Assembly (NCBI GenBank): GCA_020466095.1
Contig: CM035806.1
Span: 70,854,323-70,918,322 of the forward strand
Direction of reading: 5' to 3'
From: Chlorops oryzae
Lineage: Eukaryota; Arthropoda; Insecta; Diptera; Chloropidae
DNA length: 64,000 bases
Under the pieces are notes generated by a model that was not told the origin of the DNA, made no database searches, and saw only the letters and a list, made by a program, of their open reading frames with translations. Positions 34,628-46,101 of this stretch are shown one piece after another (the first letter of the stretch is position 1; each line of letters opens with the position of its first letter). Position numbers and translations under genes: made by a program.

Positions 34628-34663
34628 TGTTACGGATCTATTGGAATAATTGAGTATGCCAAT
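34628..34663 (-). repeat. BEL 5' LTR, terminal 36 bp only
   Basis: Identical to the start of the LTR at 31497. The remaining about 390 bp would lie in the N gap. Confidence 0.8.
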
Positions 34664-34763
34664 NNNNNNNNNNNNNNNNNNNNNNNNNNNNNNNNNNNNN
34701 NNNNNNNNNNNNNNNNNNNNNNNNNNNNNNNNNNNNNNNNNNNNNNNNNNNNNNNNNNNNNNN
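34664..34763. other. Assembly gap (100 N)
   Basis: Exactly 100 N, the convention for a gap of unknown size. It lies between a BEL LTR and an inverted mariner copy, where repeats would stall assembly. Confidence 1.
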
Positions 34764-35315
34764 CGTTAACTCGTGTGGCACCCATACATCGAGCTTCTTT
34801 GTGTATCCAGCCTTATTCAAATGGTTCCAAACGGTTTTTTGTGCAATCTTTAGCTCTTTTGCAATCGAAACAGTGCTAACATGACGGTCGGACTCGATAA
34901 TTTCCATGATTTTATCGATATTTTCGACAATTGGCCTTCCAGTGCGTGGTGCATCCTTGACATCGAAGTTACCGGAACGGAATCGACGAAACCAAAATTG
35001 CGCATGATTGGCTGTTACAGTATCAGGTCCATAAACGCTATTCACATTTTCAGCCGCCTGGCTTGCGTTTTTCTCCCTTATCGAAGAAAAACTGTAAAAT
35101 GTAGCGAATTTTTCTCTTTGCTGATGTCCATCTTTGACAAGCTCTCAAACAAAACTGAATCAATCAATCAAAAAAGTGTCAAAAAAGCTTTTTTAGTAGG
35201 AACTGTCATCTTTTTAATGCCCCCTAGCGGAACACGATCGGACTTGTACAACGCGAGATGCAGATAAATAACGCCATCTATTGGAAAAAAATGGATTTCT
35301 TTTTACTACAACTAA
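34764..35315 (-). pseudogene. mariner, second copy, 5' part with frameshifts
   Basis: The minus strand begins at the terminal repeat TTAGTTGTAGTAAAAAG (35315), with TA beyond, and encodes the N-terminal DNA-binding part through WVPHELT, where the gap starts. Compared with the copy at 32335 it has two extra A residues in A-runs (near 35091-35119) that shift the frame, so it is dead. It inserted right after the LDGKH motif of the Harbinger transposase. Confidence 0.9.
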
Positions 35316-35317
35316 TA

Positions 35318-36127
35318 TGTTTCCCGTCTAACGCACTTATGCAGTTTGGAAACTGCCATCTGACCGCAAATTCTTTGGAAATGGCCTCCCACTCTAAATG
35401 GTTGTTCGGAAACTGGAATTTTAATTATATTAATTATGGAATAGTCAAATTCTCAATATGAAAGAATTTACCTTCAAGTATGTGGACTTAAGTCGCATGA
35501 ATAGAGCATTGCACACCTCTGGCACTATTTTAACAATTGCCGCCTTCGATAGACTTGTCTGGTAATCCAAACTGATATAGAATTCTCCTAAATAAATACT
35601 CCGCTTGTATTAAAAATATCGCGGCATGTTTTCTTTAAACTTACCAGTGGCAAGAAATCGTAGCGTCATTGCTAGATTTTCTGCTGGTGAAATCGCAGCT
35701 CTCATGGGAGTGTCCTTTTGGCAAATATCATCTTTTATTAACGTTAATAAAAAATCGAAATTGGTTTTGGGCATGCGAATGTAATTTCGAAAGTTTTCTT
35801 CATCATGGACAAGCAATTCTCTACATAAGAATGCAAAAGAACCGCGATCTGCTCTGCGTTTCTTATATTCTTTGACCCATTTTCGTTTGCACCTTCTAGT
35901 TGGCAATTTGCAGATCCTCTCACCTAAATTCGCCAATCCTAATATAAAAATGTATTAAAATTCTGCTTGGATATTTTCATTTAAATTACATATTTACCTA
36001 AAAATATTGTTTCCTTGTCACTGTCGTCAGCGTCTAGTTCGCAAGCTTGGCCCATGCACTGCCAAACACTTTGAATTAAAGCAGTTTTATCCGCGGTACT
36101 TATTTTTAAAACTATGTGTTTTTTAAC
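35318..36127 (-). pseudogene. PIF/Harbinger transposase, N-terminal exons to the first catalytic Asp
   Basis: Minus strand, three or four exons. Exon 1 (about 36115-36000) is acidic. Exon 2 (about 35940-35640) has KWVKEYKKRRADRGSFAF, RMPKTNFDFLLTLI and ISPAENLAMTLRFLATG. The next (35590-35330) has DYQTSLSKAAIVKIVPEVC, LEWEAISKEFAVRW and QFPNCISALDGKH, whose Asp is the first catalytic residue. The inserted mariner follows immediately, so the nuclease domain is cut off. A clear ATG for exon 1 was not seen. Paralogous to the fragment at 1-315. Confidence 0.85.
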
Positions 36128-37274
36128 TCAAAACTTGAACACGAACGTAAACGAAAAATGTAATACAGCCAAATATATACCAAATTACATAAGGATCCAA
36201 GTAAAGTCTGAGCTGGTGTTTGTGACGTCATCTTAGACAACAGGCTATGGGTTTTGTTCTATTGTGTTTAATATATTGAAGTAATTTGGTTCAAAATCCA
36301 AATACGTAAAATGTTTTGAATATTTAACAACCTTTTTTACCTGTGTTTTAAGATTTGTCTGGTACTAGATAGCTGTTTGCTATCACCATTTGGTTCACTC
36401 GTTCTTATCATTAAAATTGGCATAAATAAAAAGAAAAGTCAATAAAAAAAATTTTTAGCATCTACCTAACTCGCTTAGAAGAGAAATTTACTAATTATTT
36501 CTCAGCTTCCTTTGAAAAATAAAAATAATATTGAATTTTCAGATACAAAAGAGGTGGAATGACGTCATTAAATTTGAACATGTGCGTGCAGTCAGTGAAT
36601 TGTCGTTCCTTGGTTTTCTGCGAAAAAACCAAATGTCAAAATAAGCAAACAAAGAAACGAATGTTTCAGATTGTTTCAGAAAAAGTTTTTCGGCGTGTGA
36701 CTGCAAATGACACTTTAAAAGAGAATTGCAAATGTTTCAAAACATGTTTCATATATGTGTGACTGGTATCATAGCAAGCAATTTATGGCAAACAATATTG
36801 CAAGACATAAATTGCCCTCTTGCGGTCTCCATTGGCAATATCTACACTTTGACAGATGACATGCCATGAAAAATTGCGTGTCGAGATGCCGGGTAACTTC
36901 TAACATTTTGTAAACTAGAGTTCCAAGATTGGAAAGTTTAAAAACGGAGTAGATTCGCATGGAAAAGTAGTGACGGAGTAGAATTGAAAGTTTTAAAAAA
37001 AAATGGAGCATATCTACTCCAATCGGAGCAAAGTGGGAACGCTGATCAAAACTATGCCAATAGCTCCCATCCAACTTGAACATAACTCGCAACTGCTTTC
37101 AAACCACTTTTTGAGGTCGGAATGTGGTTGATCATACAAGAAATTATGTTTGAAGCAACCTTCGGTTCGTTCATCAGTTTTTTAATGGAAAAATTTCTAC
37201 GCTGTAAATCTGTATGCGCACATATGTAGGAAATTGTGTATATGCTTACCGTTTTCAGAATAGGAATAGAACAT
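36128..37274. other. No gene seen
   Basis: AT-rich unassigned DNA. Small ORFs (36559-36762 plus, 36769-37092 minus) have no recognisable domains. Confidence 0.4.
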
Positions 37275-37276
37275 AG

Positions 37277-37811
37277 CCCAATAAACACAAAAACGATATG
37301 GAGTTCGAATCGAATTCGTAGAGCGCGAATCGCATTAAACGAACTCGATTCGAATTCGCGGAAGGCAATTTTCGCGATATCGCGCTTTTATCGTATTAAG
37401 CGTTCGATCCGAATTCGATTCGAAGAGAAAATGCGATAAGAATTCGAAACGTTTGCAACGAGCTCGCCTCGAGCTCGCATTTTTATCGTATTTTGCGTTC
37501 GATTCGAAGAGAAAATGCGATAAGAAGCGCGAGTTCGCATTTTATGAATTCCTTGATAAAAATGCGAGCTCGAGGCGAGCTGATATGATAAAAAATTCGA
37601 ATAAAGCGCGATAGCAAAACGATAGCAAAATACGAATCGCGCGCGATGCGTAAAAGATAAAAAATTCGATAAAAATATGAATCGCGTAAAAAGGTGTCTC
37701 CCTCACGAATTCTTATTCGATTCGAGCTCGCCGCGAACACTCGCCCCGAAGAGTTTGCACGTCAAAACGAATTCGATTCGAATTCGATTCAAACTCGTTG
37801 TGCTTATTGGG
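37277..37811. mobile_element. Palindromic GAATTCG-rich MITE with CCCAATAA termini
   Basis: Ends CCCAATAAACACAA and (reverse) CCCAATAAGCACAA, with AG on both sides (37275-37276, 37812-37813) as a 2-bp target duplication. The 535-bp interior is built of GAATTCG, GATTCGAAT, GAGCTCG and ATCGCG words. One half mirrors the other (for example GAGCTCGCCTCGAGCTCGCA near 37460 against TGCGAGCTCGAGGCGAGCT near 37560), so one strand could fold into a long hairpin. No coding function. Confidence 0.85.
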
Positions 37812-37813
37812 AG

Positions 37814-38396
37814 GTGGCTTTGAAAGAGTTGCAAAAATGCTTTAAATGTATTGTATGCTTTTAAATCACTCTGGTGTTGGATGCAACTGCCACATATAAT
37901 TACATATGTGCGACTGCGTTAGCTTCTTCCGTTTTTTCACTGCGTTTCCCCTCGTTACCCCATTGTCGAGCATGAAGACGAATCAATTCATGCCAGAGTA
38001 AACTGTAAATCTTGTAATTCCCCCGGTGCGCTTCAGCTACTGAAGCGCAACAAACGGCACGTCCCAGAAAACTAATAAGTATTGACGCCACGGAGCTGGT
38101 GGCTGAGGTATGGCGGGATCTGAATAAGGGGAGTGAAATCCAACTGAAATGACTCCAGCGCTAATGCCTCAACCATCTCCCGCCCCGCTAAAACCCTGGC
38201 TAGGTCTCAAAGTACGTTCAAAACTTGTCCTTTGGAGGTGTAGGTGCGGTTGACTTCTGTCCCGCTTACCGCTGGTCTGGCTCTGAGCACACTGCCCTAA
38301 AGGGCGTGTGCCAACCCTCGCATGGCCTCCCTGCCTGCAAAGATACCCATGGGACCTTAAGGCGACTACACAACAAGCGGAGATAGCGGCTTTGAG
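37814..38396. other. Unassigned DNA running into the LOA-like LINE leader
   Basis: The GC-richer part from about 38090 (TGGCTGAGGTATGGCGGG onward) has the composition of the LINE that follows and is probably its 5' untranslated region. Nothing specific was seen before it. Confidence 0.4.
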
Positions 38397-39683
38397 TTGG
38401 GGCCGATATTACATGGACAAGAATCTTTAAAAAAACTAAACCTCCCAGTCCAACTCGTCAGGGGACTACTTCCCAACCCTCCAGGGACGGAAGAAATCCA
38501 AAAAAAGTCCAACCCGTCAGGGGAACAGAAAAAGTCCACTTCAGGTGGCAACACTAAAAGTGGTCCGGCCAACCTTAAAGGTAGGCCGCCACAAAGGCAA
38601 ATTTTGAGGCAGAGTGTAATTGCTCTCACCACTCCGGTAAGAGACAGCACTTTGCCCTCTACCTCGAGAGGCACCGGCACCGCGGCTGTTTCAACTGCCT
38701 CAACGGGAATCATAGGACCTTAGTCAAGCAAGCCTGTCCTGAAGGCGAATGAAGCCAAAACCGCCTCTACGGCATCCAAGGCGCCCAAAGCCTCCACCCG
38801 GGCCTACAGGACCCGGAGATCTGCCATGCGCATTCTCGCAAGGTTCGAGAAATCGGACCCCAGCTTCTTAACGGAGAGCGACAAGGCCTCCATTGAGTGG
38901 GCCAAGAAAAACGTCGCGGTTTAACCCGAGAGTCTGCCACCTGTCACAGGGGCAACTCAAAAACGGCAAAGGTCCGTAGAGACCACCACTCCTCCTAACG
39001 CGCAAGGTTTAAAGAAACCCAGGCTTACCAACAAGAGTGACGGCACCATCTCCCCATCTAACTGGAAGTTGGTACAGCTGGCTCTAATGCGCGTCTACAG
39101 AGACGTTGTCCGTGCTCATCCTGGTCCCTCTCCCGTATGCAGGGACGCAGGATGGTATCAGGTCCACGTTAAGTTGATAGCTTGTGCAGATCAACGCTCA
39201 GCGGATCTGTACAAGCTAGCAATCGAGCAGTAGGAGAGATCTGGCCCGGCGCCTTGATATAGGCGGTCACCAAAGACCAGACCTAGGTCAAAAGATTGGC
39301 TACCTACCGAGCCATCGTCGCCTGAGGAGATCCTCGAAGTGCTGAAGCTCAGTTACCTTGATCTCCCAACCCATGACTGGAAGGTGGTCAAGGTTGGTGA
39401 GTCCCGCGGCAATATGCATGAGGCACTCACCGTGCTAAATGAAGAGTCCCTCACGCCACTGCTTCAGAGGAAGGGCATGGTCAATTACGGTTTCGAGTCG
39501 GCCACGCTCCGCATCTACAAATGCGAAAAAACCAGCAGCGCAACAAGCGGCTCAGCGGCAACACCCCATGCACCTGAGCAGGGAGCCACAGGTCTCACCG
39601 TGCAAACGGAAGACAACTCGGAGAAGGAGGCTCTGCAATCCGATGACGGATTCAGTACAGCCTCGACTACCGAGCTGGCGTGA
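38397..39683 (+). pseudogene. LOA-like LINE ORF1, broken
   Basis: Starts around GQESLKKLNLP with a Pro/Ser/Thr-rich region, then a basic helical part (TRAYRTRRSAMRILARFEKS), then NWKLVQLALMRVYRDVV and, near the end, DLPTHDWKVVKVGESRGN with LLQRKGMVNYGFESATLRIY. The last part resembles the DUF4780-type region of insect LINE ORF1 proteins. At least four stops (about 38720, 38922, 39230, 39256) break it. It precedes the endonuclease of ORF2. Confidence 0.7.
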
Positions 39684-39689
39684 GACTTC

Positions 39690-40190
39690 TTCGATCTTGT
39701 CCTGGGTTCAGAACAAGAAGAAGCCCCCTCCTTTTCTGGTGAAGACGGCGATCTGAACCGGACAAAAATCTGTCAGCCTAAGAAAGGCGAAGGTAGTGCA
39801 GATCAACCTTCACCATTCTAAGGTTGCGTCGGCAGCCCTACTCCTTCGTCTGGTAAAACAGGGGAGGATATATGTTTAATCCAAGAACCTTGGGTCTAAC
39901 ATGAACGGGTTTGTGGGTAAAAGCATCCAGGATACACCCTGGTATCACCTGGCACTGGTAAGATACGAGCCTGGTATCCTAATTAAGAATTCAATTGATA
40001 TGATTGTACTCAACAGGTTCTGCGATGACAACAACGGCAGCATAGCGGTCAGAGCGGTAGGTTCGCCATTGTGGATAGCGTCCTGCTACATGGCGCATGA
40101 CCACGGTCCCAACCCTCCAGGCAACCTCCTAAGGGCATTGATAGAGGAAGCCAACCGGAGGCATATACCTATTACACGGTGCAACACGTA
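39690..40190 (+). pseudogene. LOA-like LINE ORF2, endonuclease start, cut by insertion
   Basis: Contains CLIQEPWV, then RYEPGILIKNSIDMIVLNRF and GSIAVRAVGSPLWIASCYMA, ending in EEANRRHIPI: the first half of an APE endonuclease. The expected next block (IIGADANSHH) appears 7.2 kb downstream at about 47370, so the 40191-47345 element split the gene here. Contains stops and frame changes. Confidence 0.75.
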
Positions 40191-41230
40191 AAATGTTGAC
40201 AAAGTTTTGACTGCAGATCTTGAAAGTACATGATAAATGTAGGAAATCCCTATATTTAGTTTTCCTAGTTTTGCTCGTGTTCAAATATAATTCGATTTTG
40301 GAAATTGTGTCCGCGACTTAAAATACACAATTTTGTCCTTTTTCCAATGGCTTTATCTCGAAAATGGTTTAATATTTTACTTTCCTGTCTTTAACAAAGA
40401 TTTAGCTTAAGACATGGAGAAAAGAACTGTATTAATACCTGACCCAAAAAACTCTATCTAGTAACTGAAAATAGCAAAAACCTGAAAAATTTTACAAATT
40501 TTTCACCTCATTTTACAATTTCTGGCCAATAGCTCCCAAGCCGTTACGAATTTTATGAACATGTTTTGACTAAAATGACGGCAAAACAGAACTCGACAAC
40601 TCCCTGGAGTACACCAACTGTATCCGAGAGCTCCTTTATACCGTTTTTGTACTTCAAACTTTAAATTTTTTACCTAAAATCAGAAGAAAAAGCGCAAAAA
40701 ATCCCTTTGCATATGCTATACATTTTTCATGCAGCCCGAGTGGTTGCATCAATGTTGCATTGATTTTGATTTCGTAAGCTTGTACGAAGCAATGAAAATA
40801 CGTGACGTCAGATTTGTTTTTTTGAAATATAACATAAAATTCGTTTTACAATTAAAAAATTTTTATTTATGAAGAATAATTGTGAACTGTGAACCTAACC
40901 GGTCGTGTTTTAAAGTGCTCCTCAAATTTTGCTAAAAAGACAGTATTAAAATCGTAAATTTGCACTAAATTGAATTTGAAACTCTAATAAGTTACAAGTT
41001 TGTCATTTGCATAAAAATTCTGTATAGTGTTCAGTTAAGTTCAGTAAATTAAACTCAAAGCTAAAATCAAATATTTCAAAAAAAAACAAAAAGCTAGCTA
41101 TTACAAAATTACAACAAAAACAAAAGACTAGCAATAATAAAATAACAACAAAAAACTCTCCAAATTGAAAAGTGAGCGCCTTCCACGAAATGCTGCCAGA
41201 AAAAAACAAAACACAGCTGACATCAATAAG

Positions 41231-42160
41231 ATGTCAACTCGCTCATCGAAAATGTCAACCTCGGCTCCATCTCGCTCGTCTCATTCTCCCAGTTTGCTGT
41301 TGTCACGAAAAACTACCAACAACAACCTAGCGACCGAGCGCTCTCCCTTAGCTCTATCATCTAATGCTGTTCGTAATTCGCCGACTGGATCCGTAAATGC
41401 CCGGTTTGACACTCTCACCAATATGATCACTAAGAATTTTGAAGATTTGTTTGCCAAATTATCCAAGCTTGACGAGAACTTCATTGCCTTATCATCTGAG
41501 GTTCAGAAATTAAGTGTCCGAACTTCATTGCTAGAGGAAAATATCTCTTCTAAAAACAACACTGTCAACGAACTTTGTCAAAGTCAAGCACAATTGGAAA
41601 GTCGTATAAATCGATTGGAAGCCACACACATTGATGCTAAAGCACTGCGTACTGAGCTAACAAAACTCGAAGAAAACTCGGTCGCTTGTGATCTAATTAT
41701 ACGTGGCATACCTGCACATGAGAGCGAAAATCTAAATGGAATGTTCTCCACTTTGTGCACCACCATCAACTGCAGCGACATTGCTATAAATCGCATTTTC
41801 CGCATTAAAAACGTAAAAAATGATCGCGAATTTGTCACCGACGCCGGAGTCATTGTAAAACTGAAGTCAACAGCTGATAAGGCCAAAGTCTTAAGAGAAG
41901 CTGCTAAATTTCGGAAGCAGAATAACTCAACTCTCTTACTTAGTCATGTTGGACTTGATGCTGCTACGCCTATTTACATAAATGAGTGCCTGACGAAAAC
42001 GAGGAAACAAATTCTCAATGCTGCTGTTCATCTAAAGCGCAGTCGACACCTGTGTGCCGTCTTCACTCTGAGAGGCCGCGTATATGTAAAGCGCTCTCTC
42101 GGTGATAATTCGACCGAAGCTACTTCTATTGAAATGCTTAATGAAAGTACACTGCGCTAG
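41231..42160 (+). CDS. Second LINE, ORF1 (coiled coil plus RRM-like)
   Basis: 309 aa from the ATG at 41231; the frame is open upstream to 41165 without another ATG. A Ser-rich N-terminus is followed by a coiled coil (residues about 60-140, FAKLSKLDENFIALSSEVQK, then repeated NxL and ESRINRLEA), then an RRM-like part starting DLIIRGIPAHE and a C-terminal domain with SHVGLDAATPIYINECLTKT. This resembles the L1-style ORF1 design rather than the zinc-knuckle Gag of the Jockey LINE at 9.1 kb. It should bind element RNA. The frame is intact, unlike ORF2. Confidence 0.75.
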   Translation: MSTRSSKMSTSAPSRSSHSPSLLLSRKTTNNNLATERSPLALSSNAVRNSPTGSVNARFDTLTNMITKNFEDLFAKLSKLDENFIALSSEVQKLSVRTSLLEENISSKNNTVNELCQSQAQLESRINRLEATHIDAKALRTELTKLEENSVACDLIIRGIPAHESENLNGMFSTLCTTINCSDIAINRIFRIKNVKNDREFVTDAGVIVKLKSTADKAKVLREAAKFRKQNNSTLLLSHVGLDAATPIYINECLTKTRKQILNAAVHLKRSRHLCAVFTLRGRVYVKRSLGDNSTEATSIEMLNESTLR

Positions 42161-42379
42161 AACTGAGCAACAATTTTTTCGTGACTAGAAATGTTCTCTT
42201 AATTATCTGTTTCATTTCCCAACAAACCATTTTCTCGCTTATTTTTTTCTTATAATATTAACGTTTATCTCTAAGTTGAAATTTATGTGTACTATTTATA
42301 AGTTAAGATTTAATTTTTGTGTCATGTTTTTTATGTTGTATATGCTTGATTGTGCTGCTAGGAGTGTTTCTTATATCCC

Positions 42380-45126
42380 TTATGTATTTATCTCGAAATA
42401 GTGCGATGAGTTCCGGAGGGAGTGTGTGCACGATGCTAAACGTATTCAGTAGGCAAAAACAAGGGCTTCATGTATGTCACATTAATTCGCAGAGTCTTAG
42501 GAACAAAATGGATGAATTCAGACACACATTCGAGGGTTCGTCTGCTGATATTATATGTGTATCTGAAACATGGTTCAATCTTTCTCTTTCGAACTCTTTT
42601 ATTGCCATGCGCGGCTATACCACATTTCGCTTTGATCGCTTGAGCCATGCAGGTGGCGTCGCTATCTATGTTAAGAACAATCTAAACTGTAATCTGGTTT
42701 TAAAAAATAGTGATAATGAGAACATGGAATACATTTTTATTGAAATAACTATCCACGGGCAAAAAACACTTGTCGGAGTTGTGTATAGGCCACGTGACGA
42801 CATTGACATTGGCACGCTGGCTGACTCCCTCGGGGAAATAACACTGAGATACCCAAAGGTTATAGTCACTGGGGACTTTAACTGTGACCTTCTAAAAAAT
42901 AGCTACGTCCCACAAAGTCTTTCTCATCTTGGCCTTTTTCCTGTGAATGTATGCGTCCCCACCCACTTTACCTCCACAACTAGCACTCTTCTTGATGTAT
43001 TCTTTACCAATGACAAAAAACATGTTCGATTTTATGACCAGCTATCGGTTCCTTTCTTCTCTAGCCATGATCTCATTTTTCTGACTCTCGATTGTCCTAA
43101 GCCTAAATCTGACAAAACACTTACGTATCTTGACTTCAATCACATTGACTCTTCAGCTCTTGACGCTGAAACTCAAAGAATTAATTGGTCTGACATTTAC
43201 TCCATGCTTTCAGTAGACGATCAAATTTGCTTCTTTAATAGAAATGTCGCTGACCTCTTCGCTAAATATGTACCTGTCAAGAAAAGGAGGATTAGCAACA
43301 CAAGTCAACCGTGGTTTCACCATGAATTGAAACTTCTTATTCAGAAGCGTGACACGGCCTATTGCAGATGGAAACGATACAGAGTGCCTGAAATCTACTC
43401 AGAATTTCGGACATTGCGAAACCTTGCGATAGTGCCATAAAAAGAGCAAAAACCCAACATTTTTTTGAACGTTTTGCCCTGCAACCAGCTCCAACGCTAA
43501 ATGGCGTACCATTAGAGAAATAGGGCTGAAGAAAACACATTCCCAAGAAATCCACTCAGATCTCAACGAGTTAAATCGACAATTCGTAGGCGGTATTGAT
43601 AGTGAAGCCAACTTCCTTTCGAAGCCTTGCCAAACCCTGAGCGAAACATTTGTGAGAGCTTCAACCTCCATTGTGTGAACGACTGTGACGTCCTTACATC
43701 TCTGCTTTCCATTAAATCTAACTCTGTTGGTCTTGATGGAATACACCCTAGGTTCCTTAAATTCTTATTGATTAGACTATTACCATTTATCTCTCATATA
43801 TTCAACACAATTTTTACGAAATCTATATTTCCGAAGGCCTGGAAAACCGCAAAAATTATCCCTATTCATAAAGCAGCAAATGAATTCCGGCCGATTGCTA
43901 TATTGCCTTACCTTGCCAAAGCATTCGAAACCCTGCTTTACAACAAATGGCGAAGTATTTTGAAACCAACTCGCTGTTAACGGACCGACAGTCTGGTTTT
44001 CGCCCTAAGCGGAGTTGTACAACCGCCATCCTAGATGTATGCGAAGATATTCGTATAAACCTGGATGCAAACAAACCTACATGGCTGGTTCTTCTTGACT
44101 GCACCAAAGCCTTCGACTCTCTTGACCACAATATCCTTTGCAAAAAGTTAAAAGATTGTTACGGATTCTCCGCAGAAGCCGTAAAACTTATTTCGTCTTA
44201 TCTGACAGGCAGATCCCAACGAGTTTGTTCTGGCTCGTCTTTCTCTGACCTTCTTCCTGTATCAAAAGGTGTTCCGCAAGGCTCAGTCTTAGGCCCTTTC
44301 TTGTTCTCGGTGTATGTTAATGATTTTCCTTTGGTTTTGAAAGCGTGTTCTTGCCACATGTATGCTGATGACATCCAGTTATACTTATCGGGTGATCTTA
44401 AATAGTGAACTACAGCAAGTTAGCTCCTGGGCGAGATCCAACAAGCTAAAAATTAATCCAAATAAATCGAAATGTATGCTAATATACAAAAAATCTATGG
44501 ATACATCGCTGCTGCCGCCAATCAAAATCAACGACTCTGTTATTGAATATGTAAGCAAAGCCAAAAATCTAGGTTTTATTTTCAACAATACGCTTAATTG
44601 GAACGATCACATTAACTGCACCGTAGGAAAGGTAACCGGCATGTTAGGATGTTTATGGTCCACGAAATACTATACGCCAATGAATATAAGGCTACTCATT
44701 GCAAAATCCTACATATTACCTGTGTTGCTATATGGCTGTGAGGCCTTCGCCAACGCAGACGCTGTCACTCACGTAAGCTAAAAGTCTGCTACAATAACGT
44801 TGCGCGATATGTCTTTAATCTTGCAAGAAATGATCACGTTTCAGACTTTGCATTTCGCATCAAACAATCTCTCTTTCGAAGCCCTACTTATAAGCAGGGT
44901 CCTCCAATTGATGCACAAAATAATATTTTGTCAAGAGCCTTCTTATCTTTTTAATAGGATTCGATTCACAAGATCTCTGCGAAACAATAATACAGTTCCC
45001 TTAAAGCATCATGCTCCATTTCTGAGCGACACTTCTTTATCCACGGAACTCGTCTCTGGAATTCGTTGGATAAAAAGGCACAACAAATTAGCAGCACAAT
45101 CAAATTCAAGCAAGAAATTCGATTAA
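42380..45126 (+). pseudogene. Second LINE, ORF2 endonuclease and reverse transcriptase, frameshifted
   Basis: Endonuclease: HVCHINSQSLRNKMDEF, ADIICVSETWF, VTGDFNCDLL and SSHDLIFLTL (about 42460-43090). Reverse transcriptase: NSVGLDGIHPRFLK, FRPIAILPYLAKAFE, WLVLLDCTKAFDSLDH, KGVPQGSVLGPFLFS and MYADDIQLYLSG (about 43700-44400), then a C-terminal part to 45126. Frames change near 43435, 43960, 44390 and 44780, so it is dead. The style is CR1/Jockey-like; the clade is uncertain. The 3' end carries a (TTGAAA)n repeat rather than poly(A). Confidence 0.85.
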
Positions 45127-45284
45127 AATTAAATTAGTTAAATTAGTTTATATAAGTCATTCATGTATTTATTTTTTATAAGCATTACAGTGTTTCGATT
45201 CAGGTTGTTACCTACCCTATCTTGGTTTTATGATTAGTGTATTTTAAGATTTGTCATCTTGTCACACTAGGAACTTAAATATAA

Positions 45285-45317
45285 TAAAATAAATTGAAAT
45301 TGAAATTGAAATTGAAT
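45285..45317 (+). repeat. LINE 3' terminal AAATTG repeat
   Basis: About five copies of AAATTG close the second LINE. Simple-repeat tails in place of poly(A) are typical of CR1-group and some I-group LINEs. Confidence 0.75.
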
Positions 45318-45443
45318 ATTTTAAAAAAATACACTTTTAAACATATAAATTGGTTTTCGACATATCGCACTCTTGCTACTAAATCGGCACAATTCTAAAT
45401 TTCGCATTTCTCGAAAAACATTCAACCCCTCTTGACTCTAAAG

Positions 45444-46093
45444 CAGTGATTGCCACCGGAATGCCCGCGGGCAGCGCACTTGTGTAAGTGCGCCTATGCG
45501 TGTGAAGAAGAAGCTGAAAAACGAAAATCAGTCGGTTGTCAAATGTCGAGCGAGCAGGTTTGCGTCGCATGCTTTCTTGAAATTTTAATTTCCCTTATTC
45601 AAATTTTCGTCATTTCATTCAAATCAGTCATATGAAAACTGTCGAACGGGAAGGGTGTATTCGCTTGCCTTTTATTTTATGCTTACACCCTGAAAAAGAC
45701 AAAGCAGCAATAAAGTATTGATTTTAATGGGTACATTTCTTATATGGAAGAACACAGCTATGAAGAAAAATTAAAACATTTTTATAATACTGCATTCCTC
45801 AGACCGTATTTGGAGCTATTTTTCAAAAAATAATTTTTTTTTAATTTAGAAATATCTTGTTTTTATTTGCAATAGAAGTATATATACATTTTCGAAAGTG
45901 AACAAATCTCTAATCTAATGTCCAAATTCTGTTAGTTCCCGGAAAATCAGTAAAAAATTTCGATTTTTATTATCGGGGATTTTAATATGCGGCTCGCATT
46001 TTTGTTTTGACTGGTAATTTTCGCGCAGTGCATGCACATCGTTACATAAAAATACGAAGCAGAAGTATCGTTGTGTGGGTTTGGCAATCACTG
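45444..46093 (-). mobile_element. Non-autonomous hAT MITE, copy 2 (best preserved)
   Basis: 650 bp with perfect 12-bp inverted ends CAGTGATTGCCA / TGGCAATCACTG and an exact 8-bp duplication CTCTAAAG (45436-45443, 46094-46101). It defines the family that includes 1182-2166 and 50699-51165. Lacks coding capacity. The small ORF at 45450-45635 spans the conserved block but is not likely to be translated. Confidence 0.95.
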
Positions 46094-46101
46094 CTCTAAA
46101 G

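Larger units (their letters stand above)
31497..34663 (-). mobile_element. BEL/Pao LTR retrotransposon, internally deleted and split by mariner
   Basis: Order on the minus strand: 5' LTR fragment (34663-34628), untranslated leader, Gag with PHD finger (34570 down), mariner insertion (33626-32335), rest of Gag domain, a direct junction to the end of the integrase region, and 3' LTR (31921-31497). Protease, reverse transcriptase, RNase H and most of integrase are missing, so this is a deletion derivative. It lies inside the piggyBac element. The far LTR is lost in the N gap. Confidence 0.85.

Noticed and set aside
45450..45635. 61-aa ORF, also seen at 1889-2164
   Set aside because: It lies in the conserved end of the hAT MITE; conservation reflects the repeat, not selection on protein.
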